A stretch of DNA of 64,000 nucleotides from Erythrobacter sp. ANT-B3C2 (GTDB lineage: Bacteria > Pseudomonadota > Alphaproteobacteria > Sphingomonadales > Sphingomonadaceae): assembly GCA_001683845.1 (NCBI GenBank), contig LXQI01000006.1, forward strand, positions 1 through 64,000, in the 5' to 3' direction. The notes under the pieces were generated by a model. It did not search any database, had not been told where the DNA came from, and saw only the letters and a program-made list of their open reading frames with translations. Below, in pieces: positions 43,501 through 51,347 of this stretch (position 1 is the first letter of the stretch; each line of letters starts with the position of its first letter). The position numbers were made by a program, and so were the translations under genes.

Positions 43501-43926
43501 CTCCCACGCCAACCCCTCAGCGATGCGCGTCGGCGCGCCGCCGCTGAGCGGCATGGTGTAGATGTCGCCCAGAAGCGCGAAGGCGAGCATCCGCCCGTCC
43601 GGCGACACGTCGAGGTCCATCCAGGTGCCCTCGTCCACGCGGATTGGCACCTGGGTGATCGTGGCGCCCGGCGGATTGTTGACGTCCCACTTGGGTGCGT
43701 CCTCCTCCCCGGCACCGTCCTCGGCGACCGCCGGAATTCCCGGAGCGGTCTCCGCCGTCTGGCCGGGTGCCGGATCGAGCGGCGGAACCTCGCGGGTGTT
43801 CGCATCCTCCGGCGCCTCGGTCTCCTCGACGGGGTCGGGCTGCACCTGCGGCGCCTGCGCCAGCGCAGAACCGGAATGAACGAGGAGAGCGGCGAGGCTC
43901 ACAAGCACAGGAAGTTTACGGATCAC
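40507..43926 (-). CDS. Exported TolB-propeller amidohydrolase
   Basis: The 1,139-residue product has a signal peptide (about 1-24), an acidic/Pro-rich linker, a long WD40-like/TolB beta-propeller (about 90-740, many SPDGxxI/FSPDG repeats such as PSPDGTMIAFVRREA and FSPDGTRIAFTSDRG) and a metal-dependent amidohydrolase domain (about 755-1,139) with the HAH metal site in IPGLIDAHAHGGYSADE, a middle GTTTIHNPSS, and the closing GSLQPGKLADLVILAGDPLE. Such proteins occur with peptidases and probably hydrolyse cyclic amides or dipeptides outside the cytoplasm. GGAAAGG lies five bases before the GTG at 43926. Substrate unknown. Confidence 0.88.
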   Translation of the reverse strand: MIRKLPVLVSLAALLVHSGSALAQAPQVQPDPVEETEAPEDANTREVPPLDPAPGQTAETAPGIPAVAEDGAGEEDAPKWDVNNPPGATITQVPIRVDEGTWMDLDVSPDGRMLAFALLGDIYTMPLSGGAPTRIAEGLAWEVHPRFSPDGTRIAFTSDRGGGDNIWIMNADGSDKRQLTKEQFRLLNQPTWSPDGQFVAAKKHFTTGRSLGTGEVWLYHVSGGDGIALVERPNEQHQKELGEPVYAPDGSAIYYTRNISPGPIFEYAQDSNQDLFNIERYDLASGEVTTAVSGYGGAVRPAPSPDGTMIAFVRREATQSRLFVKDLTTGAERRIYDALDKDVQETWAVTGVYPNMAWTPDSRSILFWAGGKIRRIDADGTGEAVIPFAIGDTRGIADATHPVIPVDAAQVELTTPRFAEVSPNGRTMVFESLGKLYTMPAGGGAMRRLTSDEAAQELFPSWSRDGRRIVYVRWTDAGLGEIRTIGAEGGRGEVVTRQPGHYARPRFSPDGGAIVFEKGRGGYLTAPGYSENPGVYRVDAEGGEPVLLSRERARPHFGADNARIYMTGSEGGAQVLVSTDLNGQDERTHAKGELVTGYTVSPSGRHFAFTENYDAYAMPLMPGGQAVTISATTKSLPVIEVSAAGADYVHWSGDGERLHWSMGPTFYTAPLSELFASAPPGPDGGGGEDEAMGVERASYEPPSTGVSLLRTVPAERREGMLAITGARIITMAGTAEAGGDGGIIENGTILIDGHRIAAIGPTAAITYPAGTPTIDGTGRTIIPGLIDAHAHGGYSADETVPQQSWQLLQILALGTTTIHNPSSDTTVFVAEDMQRTGMIVAPRIFSTGRIIYGARNPYAYAQIDTLEDALGHVRRLKAEGALSVKNYNQPRRDQRQMVVEAARQENMLVVAEGGSLFGMDMNLIADGNSTLEHNIPVMVIYEDVLQFFGQSETNYTPTLVVGYGGLAGDPYWRQATNVWEQPLLAAHTPPAILRAQTARRTTAPEEEFVDDEIAREAVKLAKRGVEVAVGGHGQQAGIDTHWEIWSFVRGGMTPMEALRAATIVPARSLGMDREIGSLQPGKLADLVILAGDPLENIRNTECVETVVLGGRAYDAMTMNEIVTGERVRAPYWWEEAAGN

Positions 43927-44398
43927 GAAAGCCTTTCCGCTGCAGGATCTCTGCATCCTTACCGCTGCGCCCGATCTGTGCAACCTGCCCAGCCGCCAAT
44001 CCGCTGCCGGGCCGCCGGATCATGCCGGGTCGGCACGCGCCGCGCGGCAGGGAGAGAAGCTGTGGGGCGCGCGATCTTGACCCAGTGTGGGGCTTCATAG
44101 CCGCTGCCATGCCGATGGCCGGAGCAACGTTGAGAATGAGAATAGCCGCGGGTACACGGCGCTGGGGAGGAAATGTCATAAGATTGTTAGCGGGCTGCCC
44201 AACCGGCAGTTTTGCGCCCGATCGAGGCCTTCCATCCAGATCAACATGCGCTCGCACCCTACCCCTGTCTCTATGCGACAGCATTCATCGTAAAACCCAG
44301 CGACCAGCGCGGGCGAAAGGCCGCCAACGGGAGCCCGGCAAGGCCAAGGATGGGCGCATCGGATCCGGCACCCGCACACGCACACGCGTCAGCATGCG
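43927..44398. other. Intergenic region, nothing recognised
   Basis: About 470 bases between the P1 peptidase stop and the amidohydrolase start. Short frames on both strands have no ribosome site or resemblance to a known family. It should contain the promoter for the amidohydrolase gene, but no clear -35/-10 pair was picked out. Confidence 0.35.
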
Positions 44399-45595
44399 CT
44401 ACCGTTGCGGTTGGCGGAGCAGCGGCAGCACCCGCTTGAGCGGCAGCGCCTCGACCGTGCCGCGATGGCCGGTGACGGTCTCGGCCGAGAACATAGCGTT
44501 CAGCACCGCCTCTTCCGTCGCCTCGGCGACGGCCTGGAATGCCGCGCTCATCCGGTCGTTCCGCAGGTCGGCGATCTGCAACACTTGCATGCTCGGGGCT
44601 GCTCCATCACGCCGCACAGCAGCCGCGGTGGAGAATGCTATCGCATAATCGCCCGACCCGTGGGAAAAGGACGATCCGGTACGGGCGATCCCCGCAAAAG
44701 CCCGAGCGGCCAACCGGCGCAGGTTCCGATCGGAAAGCGGTGCGTCCGTGGCTATTACAATGATCACAGTACCATCGGCGCGGCGCTCCTCCACCTCCTG
44801 CTTGAGGTCGTAGCGGCCGAGCGCGGGGCCGACAGGCACGCCATCCACCGTCAGCATGCCGCCGTAATTCGCCTGCACCAGCACACCCACCGTCCAACCG
44901 CCGAGGGATGCGGGCAACCGGCGGGATGACGAGCCGATGCCGCCCTTCCAGCCAAACGCAATCGTCCCCGTACCGGCGCCCACATTGCCCTGTGCCACGG
45001 GGCCCTCGGCGGCGATCTCGATTGCGCGGCGCGCATCGGCGATGCGGACGTGGCGGCCGCGAATGTCGTTCAGGAAGCCATCATTGGTTTCCCCCACCAC
45101 CGCGTTGACCGACTGCACCTCCTCGTTGCCGGGCTGCGCCAGGGTCCATTCGATCGCGGCCGCCATCGCTTCTGCGACGGAGAGCGTATTGGTCAGCAGG
45201 ATGGGCGTCTCGATCTCGCCAAGTTCCTCCACCTGCGTGGAGCCGGCGAACTTGCCGAAACCGTTGGCAACGGCCAGCCCCGCCGGCACCTTCGCGCGGA
45301 ACAGATTGCCACCAAGGGGCAAAACGGCGGTGACAACGGTGTGAATGTCGCGCGCGCACGCGATCGTGACCTGCCCCACCCGCACGCCGGGCACATCGGT
45401 GATCGCGTTCAGCGGGCCCGGCGGCAGAACGCCAATCTTAACGCCGGCGCGCCGCGCCGCACCTTCCGTGCCGGCTTGCCCGGCCGTCCCCAGCATCAGC
45501 AGCGCCGCCCCCCCTGCAAGCCATTTGCGCAGAACGGAATTGCCCTCATGCCCCACAATCGATCCGGCTCCCGAAGCCGCTCGCTGCCGAGGCAT
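44399..45595 (-). CDS. P1 family peptidase (DmpA/S58 type)
   Basis: The product belongs to the self-processing N-terminal-nucleophile peptidases that remove D- or beta-amino acids. Family marks: PGPLNAITDVPGVRVGQVTI, then NTLSVAEAMAAAIEW, VGETNDGFLNDIRG, the TGTIAFGWKGGIGSSSR region with the self-cleavage Ser (about 235-250), and GWTVGVLVQANYGG. A signal peptide (LAGGAALLMLGTAGQAG) suggests a periplasmic enzyme. ATG 45595 gives 398 residues; GTG 45556, with GGGAG upstream, gives a more usual signal peptide and may be the true start. Next to it are the remains of dgcA and dgcN, genes of D-amino-acid metabolism. Confidence 0.9.
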   Translation of the reverse strand: MPRQRAASGAGSIVGHEGNSVLRKWLAGGAALLMLGTAGQAGTEGAARRAGVKIGVLPPGPLNAITDVPGVRVGQVTIACARDIHTVVTAVLPLGGNLFRAKVPAGLAVANGFGKFAGSTQVEELGEIETPILLTNTLSVAEAMAAAIEWTLAQPGNEEVQSVNAVVGETNDGFLNDIRGRHVRIADARRAIEIAAEGPVAQGNVGAGTGTIAFGWKGGIGSSSRRLPASLGGWTVGVLVQANYGGMLTVDGVPVGPALGRYDLKQEVEERRADGTVIIVIATDAPLSDRNLRRLAARAFAGIARTGSSFSHGSGDYAIAFSTAAAVRRDGAAPSMQVLQIADLRNDRMSAAFQAVAEATEEAVLNAMFSAETVTGHRGTVEALPLKRVLPLLRQPQR

Positions 45596-45907
45596 GCGTG
45601 CCCCTGCCTCCAGCGAAGCCACCAACCTGATCTTGCGCCAGCCAAAGCGGCCTGTCCAGATCGGCGCAGGCGCGTGGCTGGCCAAATGCCATGCCGGTCC
45701 GATCCCTCGGGACTGGAAGTCACGCAGCCGACCACCCGCGCGTTGGCCCCTCTTCGACCAGCGTGATGGCTTCGATGACCCTGCCCATAATGGTGAGCTT
45801 GATATCAATCACCTGAGATCGGCCAAAGGGGCGGCACTCCGCGACGGGCGGGTTCAACTCCTCTCGGTGGCAATTGCCAGCCGTTCAATATCAGCCCCGA
45901 ACCGGGC
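45596..45907. other. Spacer between P1 peptidase and dgcA remnant
   Basis: About 310 bases with an open frame continuing from the peptidase but no family resemblance. It occupies the place where the C-terminal half of dgcA would be expected, so it is probably sequence too decayed or replaced to recognise. Confidence 0.35.
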
Positions 45908-46290
45908 TTAAAATGGGATCGACGATCTTTCGTGCTGCCGCTCGATCACCCGCATTGCCAGCAGCCGCGTTTCGACCTGCTGGCCGACCGCGACCCTGAA
46001 AAGGCACCGCGTGCAAAAGGGGGTGGAGAGGAGCGCCATGGCCCCGGGCGTGGCGATGCCGAGGGTCATCTCATTCGGCCTGCGCGCAACAGCCGGCGCA
46101 CCGAGCGTGGCACCCGCGCTCCGCCCGACGTTTTGCGCCTCCATCCCAAGGGGCACATTTCACCGTGTTGCGCCCGGCACAGGCCGGCATCAACGCCTGC
46201 AGTTCTGCCGTGGTGGCATCGTTCTCCACCGCCTTTCCGTTCCGCCGCGACGGCAGCCGTTGTGGTCTTGACGTTCTCGCCATAGCGATG
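45908..46290 (-). pseudogene. dgcA: dgcA (enolase-superfamily dipeptide/D-Glu epimerase) remnant
   Basis: Minus-strand pieces in two frames keep the order of DgcA/L-Ala-D/L-Glu epimerase proteins: AELQALMPACAGRNTVKCAP, WDGGAKRRA (normally ...ARNALDCALWDLEAKRAG) at about 46130-46200, then MTLGIATPGAMALL and CLFRVAVGQQVETRLLAMR (normally TLSLGTPEAM..., then LLKVKLGG) near 45930-46060. Both ends and the metal-binding half are missing. The match is short and degenerate, but its position right after dgcN supports it. Confidence 0.5.
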
Positions 46291-47257
46291 ACGGAGTGCG
46301 TCCTTATGCCGACATTCTCTCCAAAATCGGGCCCAGGGACATTGTCATCGGGTCGAGACAGGGCAGGCCCAGCGCGTCCCGTGTTTCGCAGCACAGCCGG
46401 GCCGCGGCATCGGGCGACAACCTGGACGTGTTCATCGAGACCGACCGCCAGCACCGAAGGACTGGTCACCCGTGCCACCCACAAGTTCGCCTCCAGGCAC
46501 TCGCCAAGATCGGGCAGCCGTAATGGGCCAGGTTGCGCAACTGAGGGCGCGAGGAATCGTGGCACAGCACCAGCGCCGTAGGTCGCGCGCCGTGCAGGGA
46601 GCCCTGCCCTTCAATCAAGTCTCAGCCGTCATCTTCCCGCGCGGGCGCAAGCTTCTCGATCGCGCCGGCGATGAAGTTCGCCACCACTGAATTAAGCGGC
46701 ACGCCCTCGCCCGCGACCAGAATGCCGGTCTGTCCGGTCGCGCGAACCGGGCCTCGACACCGCGTTCACGCAACCCTCGGTAAGGCGAAGGGTGGTGTAC
46801 ATCTTGCCGACCGAGCAATCGGTGCCGACCGCCAGCAGCCGCTTGCCCGCCCGCCGCTTGCCGTTGCCCATCGGAAGATCCGGCCACGGATCCCGCACGT
46901 CGTGTAGAAGCCGACCGTGTCGCTGCGCTCCGGCCGCAAGTCGCGATTCGTCGCGCAGGCGCTGGTGCAGGCCGATGCGGAGGTCCAGCCCCCCTCCAGC
47001 GCGGCAACCGCGTCGTCGAGAGTGCCGCTGTCGAAGGTGCCGCCCGAATTGGGGATGCCGAGTGCCAATGTCTTCGCCCCCGCACTCACAGCTTGTTGGA
47101 AATCCTTGCGCGGCAGGCCCAGCGTAAGCGGGCTATCATCGTGTCGAAACTCGCCCATGCAGGCTTCAGGACCGAACACCGCCAAGCCGCCCGAAGTCTT
47201 GATGTCGAACTCATTCGAGGTTCGACCGATATAGGGCAGATATGGAGTGGCGATCAC
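46290..47257 (-). pseudogene. dgcN: dgcN (DUF1611) pseudogene
   Basis: DgcN is an N-acetyltransferase-like protein acting with DgcA on D-glutamate. Here it is split over three frames: IATPYLPYIGRTSNEFDIKT, LGLPRKDFQQAVSAGAKTLA and LDDAVAALEGG in the first; RAGKRLLAVGTDCSVGKMYT (the P-loop-like GTDCSVGK block) in the second; then a third frame with VVANFIAGAIEKLAPARED, and LVLCHDSSRPQLRNLAHY after another break. At least three frameshifts and stops are needed to read it through, so it is dead. It was probably co-transcribed with dgcA and the P1 peptidase. Confidence 0.78.
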
Positions 47258-47479
47258 CTGGTGGGCCCTTGGCTTATTCGCAGGGTCCTGAGCATACCAG
47301 ATCGTCCCGCGGCAAGGCGATAGCAGCCGCCGCGCGCCTCATAGCTGGAGTCTATGCCGGTGCTCCGGCGAATGCGACGGTCTCAAGCGGATCTTCAGTG
47401 CGGCAAGGTAAGGAAGGCACTCAAAAGAGGAGCTCACGAAACTATTCAGTGAGCTACTCAGGCCGTCAGCCGTCTTTAC

Positions 47480-50038
47480 TTATTTGGCATCCCAAAAATT
47501 TTTGATGTGTTGCGCAAGGTCAGTGGTATATGGCGCCCGCACTACATTCAGGTGACTGACACTGGTCTCGATGCGTTCAACCGGTCCCGTGAGCATCTGT
47601 CGCCAGCCCAGCATCTCGTCCATGTTGAGCAAACGGTTCACGCCCCGTTGTTCCTTGCACATCACCAACAAAGAGCGGCCGCCAAAAGGGCGGGGCTCGT
47701 GCCTCAACGCGGCCTGAAGATGCCTCTGGGCCAAAAGGCGATCAGGCGCGGGCACCCAGGAGGGAAGGGCCGCTGGCGCCTGGCGCAGCCAATATGATTT
47801 GAGGCTATCACGATAGCCCAGCGCGCGCCGCGCCGCCGCCCAAGGGCCATGCTTGGCCCGAACCTGTCTCCATTTCTGATGCGCCCACGTTGCTGAGGTT
47901 CGGATCCCGTGGCGTGACCAGGCATGCGGAGCATCGATCAGCACAAGCGAGACTTGCTCCCCCTCAGCGTGCAAACGGCGAGCCAATTCCTGGGCGGATC
48001 GGCCGCTGAACGAGTAGCCCGCTATCCGGTAAGGACCGGCTCGCTGGTGTTTACGGATCGCCGCGATGTAACCCTCCATCAGCAGGTCGAGCGAAGGCCG
48101 GGCGATCAATTCGTCGGCAGCCGGTCCAATCGTCAACCCATACACCGGCTGATCGGGCGCCAGCTCCCGCGCCAATGAGAAGAAGCTGAGCGGGCGGCCG
48201 TAGACATCAGGCAAGCAGTAGATCGGGGGCGCCGTGCCGTTGCCCTGAAGGACCGTCAGAAAGCCGGCCGACCGCTCGTGTTGCAAGATCTCGTGCATGA
48301 GGCGGGGCGTTGACGCCTGCGCGATCAGTGCCGGTGAGACGGGCTGACCGAGGACAGCCTCAAGCCGAAGCGCCACGTTCACCGCATGAAGAGAATCCCC
48401 GCCCAGCTCGAAGAAATCATCGTCCGGGCCCACTGCAGCCAAAGCGAGCTCGGCTGCGATAATTTCCGCCGCGGCACGGGCAATTGGGGGGAAATCGGCA
48501 GAATCGGACGACTGTCGCTTCGCGCTGATTGCGGGAAGCGCCCTGCGATCGATTTTGTCCGAAAGGGTCAGCGGCAGACTTGCCTCCAGGTGAACCCGGT
48601 CGGGCAACATGTGCCCCGGCAGCCAGACACGGAGCTGCTGGCGAAGCCTGGGAAGCTGCACGTCCTCGAGTTCGTCGCCCGCAAGGTACGCCACGAGCCG
48701 CTCGCGCCCCTGGTCGTCAGGAGCCATAGCTACCGCGGCCTGCCGCACGCCAGGCAGGCGCAGCAGCGCAGCCTCGATCTCGGCGGGTGCGATCCGAAAC
48801 CCGTTCCGCTTGATGAAATCCCCGTTTCGGCCGATGAACTCGATACCCTTCGTGCCCCATCGTGCGATGTCGCCCGTGCGATAAAGCCGAGCGCCGCGAA
48901 CCTGTGGATCGGGCAGGAAGCGCTCGGCGGTACGGACAGGGTCGTTCACATACCCACGGGCGAGCATCGGCCCTGCGATGTGGATTTCGCCCTCTTCGGT
49001 GCCTTCGACGTCCGTGCCATCCTCTCGGCGGATCCGGATTTCAGCATCACAGATCGGCCTGCCGAGCGGCGGGTCGCAGGACTCGGTCGGGGAGACAAGC
49101 GCGACGGTGGTGCAGGTGGTGGCTTCCGTCGGACCGTAATGGTTGTAGATTCGCTCGGTCTGGCTCGAGCGGTAAAGCGCTTGAACGAGGCCGATCGACA
49201 GCTTCTCGCCGCCGATGTTGATGACCCGTACGCTGTCCGGAATCGAACCGGCCTCGGCCATTTCGGCCAAGACCGACGGTACTGTGTTCAGCATTGTCGG
49301 CCGCTCGTCGCGCGCAAACGGCTCGATGGGGGTTTCCTTGAGCAGCACGGTTCCACCGGTGCTGAGCGGTGCAAAGATCTCGAAAACCGATGGGTCGAAA
49401 CAGATCGACGAGGCCGCTGCGACGCAGGCCAGCTCGCCATCGGGGAATTCGGCTGCAGCCCATGCGACGAAGGCCGTGGCGGTGTGCTCCAGCATCACTC
49501 CCTTCGGCTGACCGGTCGATCCCGACGTGTAGATCACGTACGCGAGTGATCGCGCATCGCCTGGCGCGCTGGGCCGGGTTGCGGGAAGGCCGGCGAGGCG
49601 CTTGCTCGCGTCTGCTAAGCTTAAGGTCGCGCCCTGGAAGTTCAACCCGGAGGGCAGCGATCCATCGGTGAGCAACACGGCGGCGCCGCTGTCTTCGATC
49701 ATGTAGCTTAGCCGCGCGACCGGATAGGCCGGGTCGAGTGGCAGGTATGCACCACCAGCCTTTAGGATGCCCAGAATGCCCGCGATCATGTCGGGCTGCC
49801 GTGGCATGCACAGCCCGACCAATGTCTCCGGTCCGACATCCAACGCCCGCAACGCATGCGCAATGCGGTTCGCCCGAGCATCCAGAGCCGCATAGCGGAC
49901 CGACCTGGAGCGATGCCGAATAGCGATCGCGTTCGGAAACAGCTGTGCCTGCCGCTCGAACGCCGCTTCGAGGCGATCCCCGGCAACTATTTGGAGCCCG
50001 TTGGGATCAGAGGTGGAGTGCCGGTCCTGTTCGTTCAC
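47480..50038 (-). CDS. Single-module NRPS: adenylation, carrier and thioesterase domains
   Basis: The 852-residue protein would activate one amino or carboxylic acid, hold it on a phosphopantetheine arm and release it. Adenylation domain (about 20-520): YVIYTSGSTGQPKGVMLEH (A3), FDPSVFEIF (A4), NHYGPTEATT (A5), GPMLARGYVNDPVRTAERF (A6), LYRTGDIARW (A7), GRNGDFIKRNGFRIAPAEIE (A8) and SDKIDR (A10, Lys kept). Carrier site: DDFFELGGDSLHAV (about 560), Ser intact. Thioesterase (about 600-850): YCLPDVYGRPLSFFSLA, and nucleophile elbow GYSFSG where the family has GYSFGG. There is no condensation domain. The start is GTG. DUF6875 and PilZ genes lie just upstream on the same strand. Confidence 0.93.
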   Translation of the reverse strand: MNEQDRHSTSDPNGLQIVAGDRLEAAFERQAQLFPNAIAIRHRSRSVRYAALDARANRIAHALRALDVGPETLVGLCMPRQPDMIAGILGILKAGGAYLPLDPAYPVARLSYMIEDSGAAVLLTDGSLPSGLNFQGATLSLADASKRLAGLPATRPSAPGDARSLAYVIYTSGSTGQPKGVMLEHTATAFVAWAAAEFPDGELACVAAASSICFDPSVFEIFAPLSTGGTVLLKETPIEPFARDERPTMLNTVPSVLAEMAEAGSIPDSVRVINIGGEKLSIGLVQALYRSSQTERIYNHYGPTEATTCTTVALVSPTESCDPPLGRPICDAEIRIRREDGTDVEGTEEGEIHIAGPMLARGYVNDPVRTAERFLPDPQVRGARLYRTGDIARWGTKGIEFIGRNGDFIKRNGFRIAPAEIEAALLRLPGVRQAAVAMAPDDQGRERLVAYLAGDELEDVQLPRLRQQLRVWLPGHMLPDRVHLEASLPLTLSDKIDRRALPAISAKRQSSDSADFPPIARAAAEIIAAELALAAVGPDDDFFELGGDSLHAVNVALRLEAVLGQPVSPALIAQASTPRLMHEILQHERSAGFLTVLQGNGTAPPIYCLPDVYGRPLSFFSLARELAPDQPVYGLTIGPAADELIARPSLDLLMEGYIAAIRKHQRAGPYRIAGYSFSGRSAQELARRLHAEGEQVSLVLIDAPHAWSRHGIRTSATWAHQKWRQVRAKHGPWAAARRALGYRDSLKSYWLRQAPAALPSWVPAPDRLLAQRHLQAALRHEPRPFGGRSLLVMCKEQRGVNRLLNMDEMLGWRQMLTGPVERIETSVSHLNVVRAPYTTDLAQHIKNFWDAK

Positions 50039-50108
50039 TGCCAGACCTTTGCCATTGCCCCAGCATGCGGGGCAGATCGGCCTTTAACCTCAACCGCTTA
50101 CCAAAGAC

Positions 50109-50792
50109 TTACGCAGTGGGGCCCGCCCTATCGGTCTGACGGGCAGTCAACAGCTTCTGGATGCGCGTGCGCCCGGACTCTCCGAAGCGCTCCTGGTAGC
50201 TTGCTAGGCACCTGGCGTCGTCAAGCATAAACGGCGCATCGAACAAGGTTATGCGCCGGATCCCGATGCATGTCACCGGCGTGCGGAGCGGACGAAAATC
50301 CGCATTGTGGATACCGGGTGCGGAACAATCCGGGTAGAACTCCCCGATCATCAGGTCCTGCTCGACAAAGGCGGGCTTCAGCTTCTTCTGCACCCGCTCG
50401 ATCAACGCTGGCCCAGTGTCCGTGGGGAGGCGCGGGAAGACAATGACGATCGAGCGATAGACCTCGATCTGGTTATCCTGGCTGACCGGGGATAGCGGGG
50501 GAAATGTGGCACGAAGCTGGTCGATCGCAAAGGTTAGACACTCCTCGTCGTCCCTATCGAGATCGCAACTGGTGATCTGAAGCAGACCGCTTTTCATGCC
50601 ACCCGCGGCGAACGGACACACGGCGCCCGGCCGACCGAGATCGGGATGTGCCGCAGTCAGGAATTGGGCAACGTAAAATGCGATCTTGCGAAGCGCTTCT
50701 GAATCCCGTGAGGCGTCCATATCGCTGGGGAGGCCACCGGACCCAGCGATCAGTTCACCGGGCGTGCGCAGTGGCCTGAACGCAAGAGGCAA
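50109..50792 (-). CDS. DUF6875 domain protein next to the NRPS
   Basis: The 227-residue product has the pattern I associate with DUF6875: an N-terminal helix pair, GRPGAVCPFAAGGMKSGLL (Cys-Pro-Phe), a long middle with VVFPRLP, and the C-terminal block LMIGEFYPDCSAPGIHNADF, then RPLRTPVTCIGIRRIT and FDAPFMLDDARCLASYQERF. Members sit in natural-product clusters beside NRPS or condensing enzymes; the reaction is unknown. It is 70 bases before the NRPS start on the same strand, so it is probably co-expressed and may modify or release its product. Confidence 0.7.
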   Translation of the reverse strand: MPLAFRPLRTPGELIAGSGGLPSDMDASRDSEALRKIAFYVAQFLTAAHPDLGRPGAVCPFAAGGMKSGLLQITSCDLDRDDEECLTFAIDQLRATFPPLSPVSQDNQIEVYRSIVIVFPRLPTDTGPALIERVQKKLKPAFVEQDLMIGEFYPDCSAPGIHNADFRPLRTPVTCIGIRRITLFDAPFMLDDARCLASYQERFGESGRTRIQKLLTARQTDRAGPTA

Positions 50793-50885
50793 GCGCGCCG
50801 AGCCTGCACCGAAGGCAGGCAGCCCCGTGCTCTCCGTTTGGACGTCTGGATCAGAAATGCTGGAACCCTTTTGCGTAAGAGAAGG

Positions 50886-51206
50886 TCAGAAGGCGTCAGA
50901 TACGACGACTTTCTCTAACAATGCATCGGCCACATCACAGCAGGTTAACGGAACGTCAAACACCGCACCGATTTGCTCCTTGTTGATTCGAATGACTTGA
51001 AGCGTTCTTGGTCCCAATCCCGGGATTGACAACCGGATCTGGGCGTTAGGTTCGATGGGCACGGGGCAACGAAACAGAATACCATCGGTTGACATGTTCT
51101 GGAGCGTCACCTCCATGGCTCCATCGCGAGTTTCCAAAACACAGCAGATCTCTGCTTCGTGCCGTGCCGACCCTCTCCTCTCGGGGGTCCCGTCAAACTG
51201 CGTCAT
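50886..51206 (-). CDS. PilZ domain protein
   Basis: The 106-residue product is a lone PilZ domain. The first cyclic-di-GMP motif is RRGSARHE (RxxxR) at about 10-17 and the second is NMSTDGILFRCP ((D/N)xSxxG) at about 37-48. The rest is the six-stranded barrel. It should bind cyclic-di-GMP and act through protein contact, since there is no output domain. It lies 93 bases upstream of the DUF6875 gene on the same strand; shared transcription is possible. Confidence 0.88.
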   Translation of the reverse strand: MTQFDGTPERRGSARHEAEICCVLETRDGAMEVTLQNMSTDGILFRCPVPIEPNAQIRLSIPGLGPRTLQVIRINKEQIGAVFDVPLTCCDVADALLEKVVVSDAF

Positions 51207-51347
51207 GACACCGATCCAAAACTTTGCGCAACCGCTGATCCTTCTAGATGGCTAAGGCGCGAAGGCAATCAGGAACCGAATGGACGACATCCGGGGCGCG
51301 ACCCGGCCAAACATTCCAATGCGAGGGTATCCTCATCCGAACCCGGC

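Noticed and set aside
48386-49549. 387-codon plus-strand frame inside the NRPS gene
   Set aside because: Antisense shadow of the adenylation domain; no family resemblance.
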